64,000 nt of DNA from Pedobacter sp. KBS0701 (GTDB taxonomy: Bacteria; Bacteroidota; Bacteroidia; Sphingobacteriales; Sphingobacteriaceae): NCBI RefSeq assembly GCF_005938645.2, contig NZ_CP042171.1, positions 4,278,001 through 4,342,000 of the forward strand, read 5' to 3'. Shown piece after piece: positions 41,656 through 49,977 of the stretch (position 1 is its first letter; each line of letters begins with the position of its first letter). A program made the position numbers and the translations under genes. The notes beneath the pieces are model-generated. The model was not told the origin of the DNA, ran no database searches, and saw only the letters and a list, made by a program, of their open reading frames with translations.

Positions 41656-43230
41656 ATGAGCGATCTTTCTTCAAAATTCATCGAAAAAATAAAGGCATCC
41701 TATGCTCCTTCGGGTTCGTATATTTATTTAGGCGCCGGAATTTTAGACGGACAGGTTTACAGTGAAGCTGAAGTTAATTTATCATTAAAAATGATGAATA
41801 GACATGGTTTAATTGCCGGGGCAACCGGAACTGGTAAAACGCGCACATTACAATTGTTAGCAGAACAACTGTCGGATGCCGGAGTTCCCGTTTTTATGCT
41901 GGATGTTAAAGGCGATTTATCAGGATTGAACCAGCCCGGATCAGTTAACCCTAAAATTGAGGAAAGGGCGAACCAACTCAATAAAGCATTCTCGCCAACC
42001 GGTTTCCCTGTTGAGATTTATTCCCTCTCGGGCAAAACAGGTTCGCAGATGCGCGCAACAGTCCTTGAGTTTGGCCCTACACTTTTATCAAAAATCTTAG
42101 ATTTAAACGATACACAGGCAGGTGTGATGGCGGTTATTTTTAAATATGCCGACGATAATAAAATGCCGGTTATTGATTTAAATGATTTAAAGAAACTGGT
42201 TTCTTATCTCTCGGAAGGTGCTGGTGCTGCCGAAATTAAAAGCAGTTATGGCAGTATTTCAACAGCTACATCGGGTACCATGCTTAGGAAAATCGTTGCC
42301 ATTGAACAGCAGGGATTAGGCGGTATGTTTGGTGAAAAATCATTTGATATTGAAGATCTTTTCGAGCGGGTTGATGGCAAAGGCACCATCAGCCTACTAA
42401 ACATTGCCGATGTTCAGAACCAGCCTGTATTATATTCAACATTTTTACTCAGCCTGTTGGCTGAGTTATTTAATACTATGCCAGAGGTTGGCGATTTAGA
42501 TAAGCCAAAACTTGTATTCTTTTTTGATGAAGCACATTTACTGTTCAAAAACTCATCTCAAGCATTTTTAGAACAGATAGAAACCATTATCAGGTTAATC
42601 CGCTCGAAAGGAATTGGTGTTTTCTTTTGTACTCAGGCCCCTGGCGATGTTCCTGAAAGTGTTTTGGGCCAGTTGGGTAACCGTGTGCAGCATGCGTTAA
42701 GAGCATTTACACCTAACGATGTAGATGCATTAAAAAAGACGGTGAATACTTATCCAAAATCAGACTTTTACGAGATTGATAAAATATTGACCTCATTGGG
42801 AACCGGACAGGCTTTGGTTACTGTTTTAAATGAAAAAGGTATTCCAACTGAAGTTTCTGCAACCATGCTTACTCCGCCAAGGGCCGTTATGGGACCGTTA
42901 ACTGCTGCAGATTTTGATCAGGTGGTTCACGCCAGTCCGATGTATACCAAATATAAAGACGCAATTGACCCGGAAAGTGCCTACGAAATTTTAACCAGAC
43001 GCATTAACGACCAGACTGCTGCTGTAGAACAACAAAAAGAAGAAGCCGAAGCCCAAAAAAAGGCCGAGCAGGAAAGCAAACCTAAACCTGGCGAAAAAAG
43101 CCTGGTTGAACAGGTAATGGGCGCAACAATAACCCGCCAAATTGGTAAAGAAATTGTTCGCGGTATTTTTGGCATGCTTACCGGCAAGAAAACACGGTCA
43201 AAAACCGGTGGCGGACTTTTTGGATTCTAA
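41656..43230 (+). CDS. HerA-like helicase domain ATPase (DUF853 type)
   Basis: This is a 524-residue RecA-fold ATPase. Walker A is GLIAGATGTGKTRTLQLLAE (about 52-71) and Walker B is KLVFFFDEAHLLF (about 286-298). The IRSKGIGVFFCTQAPGDVPE block (sensor) and a Lys/Glu-rich tail with KPKPGEKSLVEQVMG follow. Relatives (YjgR in E. coli) are of unknown role; the HerA/FtsK branch pumps DNA. The NurA partner nuclease of archaeal HerA is not present nearby. It is a single gene, 94 bases after cbpM. Confidence 0.9.
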   Translation: MSDLSSKFIEKIKASYAPSGSYIYLGAGILDGQVYSEAEVNLSLKMMNRHGLIAGATGTGKTRTLQLLAEQLSDAGVPVFMLDVKGDLSGLNQPGSVNPKIEERANQLNKAFSPTGFPVEIYSLSGKTGSQMRATVLEFGPTLLSKILDLNDTQAGVMAVIFKYADDNKMPVIDLNDLKKLVSYLSEGAGAAEIKSSYGSISTATSGTMLRKIVAIEQQGLGGMFGEKSFDIEDLFERVDGKGTISLLNIADVQNQPVLYSTFLLSLLAELFNTMPEVGDLDKPKLVFFFDEAHLLFKNSSQAFLEQIETIIRLIRSKGIGVFFCTQAPGDVPESVLGQLGNRVQHALRAFTPNDVDALKKTVNTYPKSDFYEIDKILTSLGTGQALVTVLNEKGIPTEVSATMLTPPRAVMGPLTAADFDQVVHASPMYTKYKDAIDPESAYEILTRRINDQTAAVEQQKEEAEAQKKAEQESKPKPGEKSLVEQVMGATITRQIGKEIVRGIFGMLTGKKTRSKTGGGLFGF

Positions 43231-43345
43231 ACAAATTATTTAACCTTTAAAACGCTCAAATTATTAATTTCGCCATACGAACCAGAGAGGATTATTCCAT
43301 TAATCATCAAAAAGTTCGGCACTAACAAAAATTAACCAGTAATAA

Positions 43346-44245
43346 ATGAAACCCACCCTATTAATATTGGCAGCCGGTATGGCAAGCCGTTATGGAAGTA
43401 TGAAACAGATTGATGGTTTTGGCCCAAATGGCGAAACGATTATCGATTATTCAATATATGATGCAATAAGAGCCGGTTTCGGTAAAGTTGTATTTATCAT
43501 TAAAGAAGAGTTTGTAGATAACTTTAAAGTGATTTTTGAACCTAAACTTGCAGGAAGGATAGAAACAGACTATGTTTTCCAAAATTTCGATTTAAAACAG
43601 TTCGGAATAGAAGAAGAAATTTATAGAGAAAAACCTTGGGGTACTGCACACGCAATCCTATCGGGCAGAAACGTAGTTAAAGAACCGTTCTGTGTAATTA
43701 ATGCTGATGATTATTATGGTTTCGATGCCTTTAAAAAAATGGTTGATTTCCTGACTACAGAAGTGACGGATAGCAATTATTCTATTATTGGTTACGAAAT
43801 TGGTAAAACCTTATCAGAGTTCGGTGCAGTTTCGCGTGGTGTTTGTAAAGTAGATGCATCAGGTAACTTAGAAGAAATTGTAGAACGTACTAAAGTTTAT
43901 CCTAAAGATGGCAGTATTTTTTACGAAGAAAATGGCGAAGAATTTCCTTTAGCTTATGAAACACCCGTTTCAATGAATTTCTGGGGTTTTACACCGGCTG
44001 TTTTTAAAATTACCGAAGAAATGTTCAGGGAATTTGCAGAAGCAAATAAAGATAAACCTAAAGCAGAATTCTTTATCCCGTTAATTGGCGAAAATCTGGT
44101 AAAAAACAATATTGCAACCTTTAAAGTGGTGCCAACACCTAATAAATGGTTCGGTGTAACTTACAAAGAAGACAAACCTTATGTTCAGGATAGTATTGAC
44201 CAATTGGTTAAGAACGGAACATATCCGGAAAAACTATGGAATTAA
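43346..44245 (+). CDS. Sugar-phosphate nucleotidyltransferase (MurU/GlmU-like)
   Basis: This is a 299-residue NTP transferase that would join a sugar-1-phosphate to UTP or another NTP. The nucleotide-binding start LLILAAGMASRYGSMKQ (G-x-x-S-R type), the FCVINADDYYG metal-binding segment and the MNFWGFTPAVF block are visible. The 10-base overlap with the downstream sugar kinase gene shows that the two act together. The pair matches the layout of anomeric kinase plus uridyltransferase modules (AmgK-MurU) in cell-wall recycling, but the exact sugar is not provable here. Confidence 0.88.
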   Translation: MKPTLLILAAGMASRYGSMKQIDGFGPNGETIIDYSIYDAIRAGFGKVVFIIKEEFVDNFKVIFEPKLAGRIETDYVFQNFDLKQFGIEEEIYREKPWGTAHAILSGRNVVKEPFCVINADDYYGFDAFKKMVDFLTTEVTDSNYSIIGYEIGKTLSEFGAVSRGVCKVDASGNLEEIVERTKVYPKDGSIFYEENGEEFPLAYETPVSMNFWGFTPAVFKITEEMFREFAEANKDKPKAEFFIPLIGENLVKNNIATFKVVPTPNKWFGVTYKEDKPYVQDSIDQLVKNGTYPEKLWN

Positions 44246-45312
44246 ATTTAGATTCCGAAGTTTTAGAAGCCTACGGATATACTAAAGAAAATACAAAAAT
44301 CACGCAAATAGGTATGGGTTTAATTAACCGTACCTATTTGCTTTCTCTATCAACTGAAGGAAATAAATACATCCTTCAAAACATCAACACCTCGGTATTT
44401 AAATCACCCCAGGCCATTGCCAATAACCTTAAGGCAATTGGAGATTATCTCAACTTTAATTATCCTGAATATCTTTTTATAAAACCTGTTTCTACTACAA
44501 GGGGTGAAGAAATGGCGCACATCCGTCATGAATATTGGCGGATGTTGCCCTTTGTGCCCAATACCATCTCTTTGGATGTTTTGGCCGATCCTAAGCAGGC
44601 TTACGAGGCTGCAAGGCAATTTGGTAAACTGAGCAGGTTGTTGGATAAATTTGATGCCAGAATACTCCGGCCAACTATACCGGGTTTCCATGATTTAGGC
44701 TTAAGGTATGAGCAGTTTATGTTTGCCTTAAATCAGGCTGATGAAACATTAAAACAGGCTGCCAAAGCACAACTTTCAAATGCTTTAACACATAAGTATA
44801 TTTTAGATTATTATAACTCATACGTCCATAGAGATGATTTTCCTGACCGTGTGATGCATCACGACACCAAAATCAGCAATGTGTTGCTGGATAGCAAAAC
44901 AAACGAAGGGGTTTGCGTAATCGATCTGGATACCATTATGCCCGGAAAGTTTATCTCCGATCTGGGTGATATGATGCGTACCTATCTTTGTGCTTTTTCT
45001 GAAAATGAAACCGACCTGGATAAAATCAAAATACGTTTGCCTTATTTCGAAGCGATGATAAAAGGCTATTTATCGGAAATGAAAAGCATTTTAACTGAAA
45101 CGGAAAAAGAGCTTATTTTATTCTCAGGTAAGTACATGACCTACATGCAGGCCCTGCGCTTTTTAACCGACTTTCTAAGTGGGAACAAGTACTATCCGAC
45201 GACTTATCCTAACCAAAACTTAGACCGTGTCAAAAACCAGTTTAAACTGCTTTATGAATTATCGGTGAATGAAAAAGAATTGCAGGGTGTTATTGAAGAA
45301 AATTTAGTTTAA
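44236..45312 (+). CDS. Anomeric sugar kinase (N-acetylhexosamine 1-kinase / AmgK-like, APH fold)
   Basis: This is a 358-residue aminoglycoside-phosphotransferase-fold kinase. The Brenner-type catalytic motif is VMHHDTKISNVLLD (about 212-225) and the metal-binding Asp is in CVIDLDTIMPGKFISDLGD (about 231-249). The DTIMPG wording is like N-acetylhexosamine 1-kinase (NahK). The N-lobe has ITQIGMGLINRTYLL. It would phosphorylate GlcNAc, GalNAc or MurNAc at C1 to feed the overlapping nucleotidyltransferase. Followed by a perfect palindrome. Confidence 0.85.
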   Translation: MELNLDSEVLEAYGYTKENTKITQIGMGLINRTYLLSLSTEGNKYILQNINTSVFKSPQAIANNLKAIGDYLNFNYPEYLFIKPVSTTRGEEMAHIRHEYWRMLPFVPNTISLDVLADPKQAYEAARQFGKLSRLLDKFDARILRPTIPGFHDLGLRYEQFMFALNQADETLKQAAKAQLSNALTHKYILDYYNSYVHRDDFPDRVMHHDTKISNVLLDSKTNEGVCVIDLDTIMPGKFISDLGDMMRTYLCAFSENETDLDKIKIRLPYFEAMIKGYLSEMKSILTETEKELILFSGKYMTYMQALRFLTDFLSGNKYYPTTYPNQNLDRVKNQFKLLYELSVNEKELQGVIEENLV

Positions 45313-45323
45313 ATCTGTTTAAT

Positions 45324-45356
45324 AAACCTCGCAGGTTTTAAAAACCTGCGAGGTTT
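45324..45356. terminator. Perfect 33-base palindrome after the sugar kinase gene
   Basis: A 16-bp perfect inverted repeat (arms 45324-45339 and 45341-45356, core CCTCGCAGG) with a one-base centre lies 11 bases after the stop. It is flanked by AAA/TTT on both sides. It may act as a bidirectional terminator, but similar CCTGCGAGGTTT palindromes are also known as dispersed repeats in this phylum. Confidence 0.65.
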
Positions 45357-45414
45357 AACGTAAAAGATTACTTCGTCGGCTGGAAAAGCCTTCTCGCAAT
45401 GACGATCTATTTAA

Positions 45415-45451
45415 TAAAAAAAGCGCTCCTGAACTTAATCAGAAACGCTTT
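45415..45451 (-). terminator. Probable terminator of dnaK
   Basis: On the minus strand AAAGCG/CGCTTT (45446-45451 with 45420-45425) and an inner CTGA/TCAG pair form a two-part hairpin followed by five T residues. It lies 52 bases after the dnaK stop. Confidence 0.65.
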
Positions 45452-45502
45452 CTATATTCAAATCTTCGGACTTTACTGACCTCAGACTTTCCGACTATAA
45501 GA

Positions 45503-47413
45503 CTATTTCTTATCGTCTTCTTTTACTTCTTCAAAATCAACATCAGTAACGTTATCTCCACCACCCTGAGGCTGACCATCAGCTTGTGGTTGTTCACCAC
45601 CTTGAGGCTGACCGCCGTCTTTGTACATTTCCTCAGATGCTGCGTTCCATGCATTTTGCAATTCAGCTTGTGCTGCATCGATATCTGCAAAGTTACGTGA
45701 TGAGTGAGCTGCTTTTAATTTCTCTAAACCAGCTTCAATTGGTGCTTTTTTATCAGCAGATAATTTATCACCAAACTCTTTTAATTGCTTCTCAGTTGAA
45801 AAAATTAAAGCATCAGCTCCGTTGATTTTATCAGCTTCTTCTTTTTGCTTAGCATCATCTGCTGCATTAGCTTCGGCTTCTTCTTTCATTTTTTTGATCT
45901 CAGCATCAGTTAAACCTGAAGATGCTTCGATACGGATTTTTTGCTCTTTACCAGTAGCTTTGTCCTTAGCACTTACGTGTAAAATACCGTTAGCATCAAT
46001 ATCGAATGATACTTCAACCTGAGGCACACCACGAGGTGCTGGTGGAATACCATCCAGAATAAAGCGGCCAATTGTACGGTTCTGGCCAGCCATTGGGCGC
46101 TCACCTTGTAAAATATGGATTTCTACTGAAGGCTGGTTATCAGCTGCAGTTGAGAAAGTTTCAGATTTTTTAGTTGGGATAGTCGTGTTAGACTCGATTA
46201 ATTTAGTCATTACACCACCCATAGTTTCGATACCTAATGATAGAGGCGTAACGTCTAATAACAGTACATCTTTCACATCACCAGTTAACACACCACCTTG
46301 AATAGCAGCACCAATCGCCACAACCTCATCAGGGTTAACACCTTTACTTGGCTCTTTACCGAAGAAAGCTTTAACCGCTTCCTGAATAGCAGGGATACGG
46401 GTTGAACCACCTACCAGGATAATTTCGTCGATATCGCTTGTGCTTAAACCAGCATTTTTCAAAGCAGATTTACAAGGATCAATAGTACGTTTGATTAAGC
46501 TATCAGCCAATTGCTCAAATTTAGCACGAGATAATGTACGCACCAGGTGTTTAGGGCCGCTGGCATCAGCAGTAATGTATGGTAAGTTAATTTCAGTAGA
46601 AGTTGTGCTTGATAACTCAATTTTAGCTTTCTCAGCAGCTTCTTTTAAACGTTGTAACGCCATTGGATCTTTCGAAAGGTCCATGCTGTTTTCTGATTTA
46701 AACTCATCAGTTAACCAATCAATAATGATGTGGTCAAAGTCATCACCACCTAAGTGTGTATCACCATCTGTAGATTTTACTTCGAAAACGCCATCACCCA
46801 ATTCTAAAACAGAAACGTCGTGCGTACCACCACCACAGTCAAACACAACAATTTTCATGTCTTTGTGTGCTTTATCTAAACCATAAGCTAAAGCAGCTGC
46901 AGTTGGCTCGTTAATGATACGTTTTACCGTTAAACCAGCAATTTCACCCGCTTCTTTGGTAGCCTGACGTTGTGCATCGTTAAAGTAAGCCGGTACAGTA
47001 ATAACCGCTTCAGTAACTTCCTGACCCAGGAAATCTTCAGCAGTTTTTTTCATTTTCTGCAAAATCATTGCAGAAATCTCTTGTGGAGTATATTTTCTGT
47101 CGTCGATTTCAACACGTGGTGTGTTGTTATCACCTTTTACTACTTTATAAGGTACACGGCCAGCTTCTTTCGCACTTTCGTCGTAGCTGCTGCCCATAAA
47201 GCGCTTAATCGAATATATCGTTTTTGTTGGGTTGGTTATAGCCTGACGTTTAGCAGGCTCGCCAACTTTACGCTCACCGTTTTCTGCAAAAGCAACAATA
47301 GACGGTGTAGTACGTTTACCCTCACTGTTTGCGATAACTACAGGCTCATTGCCCTCCATTACGCTCACGCAAGAGTTTGTTGTTCCTAAGTCTATTCCAA
47401 TAATTTTTCCCAT
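45503..47413 (-). CDS. dnaK: Chaperone DnaK (Hsp70)
   Basis: This is a 636-residue ATP-dependent chaperone. The nucleotide-binding domain starts MGKIIGIDLGTTNSCVSVME, with VFDCGGGTHDVSVLELGDG and ILVGGSTRIP. The substrate-binding domain follows (DVTPLSLGIETMGGVMT), then a helical lid and a Gly/Gln-rich tail (GGQPQGGEQPQADGQ) ending TDVDFEEVKEDDKK. The ATG at 47413 is the family start; an upstream TTG frame would add 22 irrelevant residues. grpE and dnaJ are not adjacent. Confidence 0.98.
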   Translation of the reverse strand: MGKIIGIDLGTTNSCVSVMEGNEPVVIANSEGKRTTPSIVAFAENGERKVGEPAKRQAITNPTKTIYSIKRFMGSSYDESAKEAGRVPYKVVKGDNNTPRVEIDDRKYTPQEISAMILQKMKKTAEDFLGQEVTEAVITVPAYFNDAQRQATKEAGEIAGLTVKRIINEPTAAALAYGLDKAHKDMKIVVFDCGGGTHDVSVLELGDGVFEVKSTDGDTHLGGDDFDHIIIDWLTDEFKSENSMDLSKDPMALQRLKEAAEKAKIELSSTTSTEINLPYITADASGPKHLVRTLSRAKFEQLADSLIKRTIDPCKSALKNAGLSTSDIDEIILVGGSTRIPAIQEAVKAFFGKEPSKGVNPDEVVAIGAAIQGGVLTGDVKDVLLLDVTPLSLGIETMGGVMTKLIESNTTIPTKKSETFSTAADNQPSVEIHILQGERPMAGQNRTIGRFILDGIPPAPRGVPQVEVSFDIDANGILHVSAKDKATGKEQKIRIEASSGLTDAEIKKMKEEAEANAADDAKQKEEADKINGADALIFSTEKQLKEFGDKLSADKKAPIEAGLEKLKAAHSSRNFADIDAAQAELQNAWNAASEEMYKDGGQPQGGEQPQADGQPQGGGDNVTDVDFEEVKEDDKK

Positions 47414-47462
47414 TGTATTTTTAATTTCTCTTTTTAAAGTATTATAATTTCTACTGCTATTA

Positions 47463-47479
47463 AACAATGCTTGTGCCAA
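47463..47479 (-). promoter_or_regulatory. Sigma-54-like element upstream of dnaK (weak)
   Basis: The minus strand reads TTGGCACAAGCATTGTT, matching TTGGCACR-N4-TTGC except GT for GC at -12. The implied start near 47452 is 39 bases before the ATG. Sigma-54 control of dnaK would be unusual, so this may be chance. Confidence 0.22.
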
Positions 47480-47895
47480 TTGGTTTTTGGCAGAAAATAT
47501 GGGTAAAAGACTGTTAAAATGTAAAAAAAGAAGCTATAGTTTACTGACAGCATGACAGAAAATGATGAAAGATACAGGATGGAAGATGGAAGTAAGGGAG
47601 GGTAAGACTAAAGACCAAAGGTGAAAGCAGAAAGACTAAAGCTTAAAGAGAAGTTCTTTAAGGTGATTTGAAAATGAGCGTTCTAATCTCGTCGGGAGCA
47701 CCTGCCCCGCTAACCGCTTTACTTCGTTTCACTCGTGTTCGCTATTATCGGGTTTATTGAACAGCGTTTTTTGCGCTTCGGTGATAAAAACACAAGCAGG
47801 AATATTAAGTAGATCATCTAAATGCCTCAAAGTTTTATATCTTTAAATTACAATCAATCGTTTCAATCACTTAAATCTGTATAATCCATTATAAA
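47480..47895. repeat. Gene-free spacer of degenerate repeats upstream of dnaK and the DUF1304 gene
   Basis: No ORF is credible. The left part (about 47560-47660) is purine-rich GGAAGATGGAAG / AAGACTAAAG filler. The part at about 47690-47790 (GCTAACCGCTTTACTTCG, then GTGTTCGCTATTATCGGG) looks like a degenerate dispersed repeat. The promoter of dnaK must lie at the left end. Confidence 0.45.
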
Positions 47896-48255
47896 ATGCA
47901 AATAGCAGCACAAATCGTAACCGGCTTAGTCGCCTTGATCCACATCTACATCCTTTGGTTGGAAATGTTCGCCTGGACCACCAGAGCGCCAAAAGTTTTT
48001 AAAACCATCCCGAAAGATTTATTTGTGCCAACAAAAACCTTGGCTGCCAATCAGGGCTTGTACAATGGCTTTTTAGCCGCAGGTTTAATCTGGTCGTTAT
48101 GTATCAGCGATCCTCATTGGCGCCTATATGTAGCCATATTCTTTTTAACCTGCGTAATCATTGCAGGTATTTATGGCGCTGCAACAGCCAGTAAAAAAAT
48201 CCTTTATGTGCAATCTATCCCGGCATTAATCGCATTGATTTTATTACATCTGTAA
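47896..48255 (+). CDS. DUF1304-family membrane protein
   Basis: This is a 119-residue inner-membrane protein with four hydrophobic helices (about 3-21, 53-70, 76-95, 103-118) and the family block HIYILWLEMFAWTTRAPKVF. NQGLYNGFLAAGLIW is also typical. The family (YqjF/DUF1304) is a small four-helix group of unknown function. It is a single gene. Confidence 0.9.
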   Translation: MQIAAQIVTGLVALIHIYILWLEMFAWTTRAPKVFKTIPKDLFVPTKTLAANQGLYNGFLAAGLIWSLCISDPHWRLYVAIFFLTCVIIAGIYGAATASKKILYVQSIPALIALILLHL

Positions 48256-48323
48256 GTTCCATTCTATTGGTTGGTGTCACACCGACCAAAATAGTGAATT
48301 ATTCGATATGTCATTAATTGTAT

Positions 48324-48515
48324 ATGCAAAAGCTACACGCTCTCCTCATCTTATTTACGCTCTTTGGGTTTAAACCTGCTCCGAATAAAATAAGTTCAGA
48401 TAGAATTAGCGAAGCCTTAGTCTTCTGCCAGAAAAACAACATGAACACTTCCGTCGCCATCACAGCTTTGCGTTTCTTTGCGAAAAACTTAGCGTTCTTT
48501 GCGGTTAAATTATAA
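48324..48515 (+). pseudogene. Truncated murein L,D-transpeptidase-like N-terminus
   Basis: This is a 63-codon ORF. Residues 1-19 are a signal-peptide-like segment (MQKLHALLILFTLFGFKPA). The next 28 residues (ISEALVFCQKNNMNTSVA) resemble the N-terminal region of Bacteroidota YkuD_2-type L,D-transpeptidases, where a CFLIDM-type strand should follow. Instead the frame runs into repeat-like sequence (from about 48462, GCTTTGCGTTTCTTTGCG) and stops. The catalytic domain is missing. It is best read as a gene remnant cut by a dispersed repeat. The family call is from memory of the motif, so only moderate. Confidence 0.4.
48462..48512. repeat. TTTGCG-rich dispersed repeat
   Basis: GCTTTGCGTTTCTTTGCG, then AACTTAGCGTTCTTTGCGG: four CTTTGCG-like words spaced 10-20 bases apart. 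Similar words are common between genes of Bacteroidota. It abuts the stop of the methyltransferase gene and ends the transpeptidase-like remnant. Confidence 0.5.
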
Positions 48516-49697
48516 CTCCAGCAACCGTTCCAAATGATGATAACCAATTCCGAAATACGCCTTGCTGGCTTTAATTTTCATCAAAACTTCTGCTTTCCGC
48601 TCTGCGCTTAGCGCTTTGCCCTTCAGCCCCACTACAAGCACATTTTTTGGTGTGTGTGCATCAGAGATAAATTCGAAAACCTTTGTTTTATAACCGAAAT
48701 ACTCTAAAATCAAAGCCCTGATCCCATCTGTAACCATTTCGGCCTGACGTTCTAAAAAGATCCCATATTTGGTTAAAAAAGAAACATCATTTTTCACTTT
48801 GCTTTTCTCTATTTCCCTGCGGATCTGTTTATGACAACATGGTGCAACCACAATCAGTTCGGCATCCGCTTTAATCCCTTTATAAATGGCATCATCGGTT
48901 GCTGTATCGCAGGCATGTAATGCAATTAAAAGGTTTACATCCTCAGCTTGGTAATCTTCAATAGTTCCCTGTACAAAATTCAATCTATCGAAAGCAGATT
49001 TAACAGCAACCTGATTACACAAGTCAACCATATCCTGACGGTACTCTACTCCTATCACCTCGCTTTCCAACTTTAAAACCGAATGCAGGTAATCGTACAT
49101 TGCAAAAGTTAGATAACCTTTACCCGAGCCCATATCAGCCACTTTTTTAATCGTCCCTTCTGGCAGTTCTTTTATTAAAGAACTTAAAATTTCAATGTAA
49201 TGGTTAATCTGCCTGAATTTATCCTGCGCATTTTTAAAAACCCTACCATCTGTGTCGGTAATCTTTAATTCCGTTAAGTATGATTTCGAATCAGGTTTGA
49301 TCAACCTGGTTTTTTCTTTGTCATGATAGACTGATGGCGCTACTACACTTGAGGCTTTACCTTTCCTCAATACAATTTTTCCATTGTTCAGTTCTTCCAA
49401 TATCAGGTCATTTTCTGTGGTAAACAGCGTAGCTATTTTAAATCCATTCTCCAGATAACCCCCAATTAAATCGATTGCTTCATTTATAGCATAGTTTTTT
49501 AACACGTCGCGTGTTTTATAACGATAGGTAAAAGCCAGTTTATCTTCGCGTTTGATCACCACCTTACGGATCAGCAATTGCTTTAAGGCTTCCTCTGCTC
49601 CTTTGTAGTTCCCCAAAGAAATTTTCGCAAAAGTTTCAGCATTTAAACTTTCTCTTAAAGCTGTAATAAATTGGTTGATATATTCTGTCACTGACAT
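48510..49697 (-). CDS. SAM-dependent methyltransferase, Methyltransf_32 type
   Basis: This is a 395-residue protein. The C-terminal half is a Rossmann methyltransferase with motif I KVADMGSGKGYLTFAMYDYL, the acidic end VIGVEYRQDMVD, and the family-specific LLIALHACDTATDDAIY and VVAPCCHKQIRREIE blocks. These two Cys-containing motifs are typical of PF13679, also found in METTL25/RRNAD1-like proteins. The N-terminal 140 residues have no recognised domain. The ATG at 49697 is preferred over an upstream TTG. The substrate is probably RNA or protein, but unproven. Confidence 0.88.
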   Translation of the reverse strand: MSVTEYINQFITALRESLNAETFAKISLGNYKGAEEALKQLLIRKVVIKREDKLAFTYRYKTRDVLKNYAINEAIDLIGGYLENGFKIATLFTTENDLILEELNNGKIVLRKGKASSVVAPSVYHDKEKTRLIKPDSKSYLTELKITDTDGRVFKNAQDKFRQINHYIEILSSLIKELPEGTIKKVADMGSGKGYLTFAMYDYLHSVLKLESEVIGVEYRQDMVDLCNQVAVKSAFDRLNFVQGTIEDYQAEDVNLLIALHACDTATDDAIYKGIKADAELIVVAPCCHKQIRREIEKSKVKNDVSFLTKYGIFLERQAEMVTDGIRALILEYFGYKTKVFEFISDAHTPKNVLVVGLKGKALSAERKAEVLMKIKASKAYFGIGYHHLERLLEL

Positions 49698-49977
49698 TAA
49701 TTTAAAATACAAAGATAATCAAGTTTATCTGGAGCGGCATATACTTATAATAATGTAACAATAGAGCGACCATAAAAAATGATGGAAGAGGTAAAATGTA
49801 ATATGTACAGCCATTTTCAACCAGAAAAATCGTTGGTATTGATTTAAATGAATGACATAATACGATTTAGAAATACAAAAGGGCACCATTATCTATATTG
49901 ATTCCAAAGTAGCGCAACGCTTTTTTTTCAGAAAATTAAATTCTAGATTAGGATATTTAAATAGCTAATCACAATAC

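Noticed and set aside
46970..47389. 139-codon frame antisense to dnaK
   Set aside because: Shadow frame in a highly biased, conserved coding sequence.
47414..47479. N-terminal extension of DnaK
   Set aside because: DnaK starts with MGKIIGIDLGTT at 47413; the extra 22 codons begin with TTG and match nothing.
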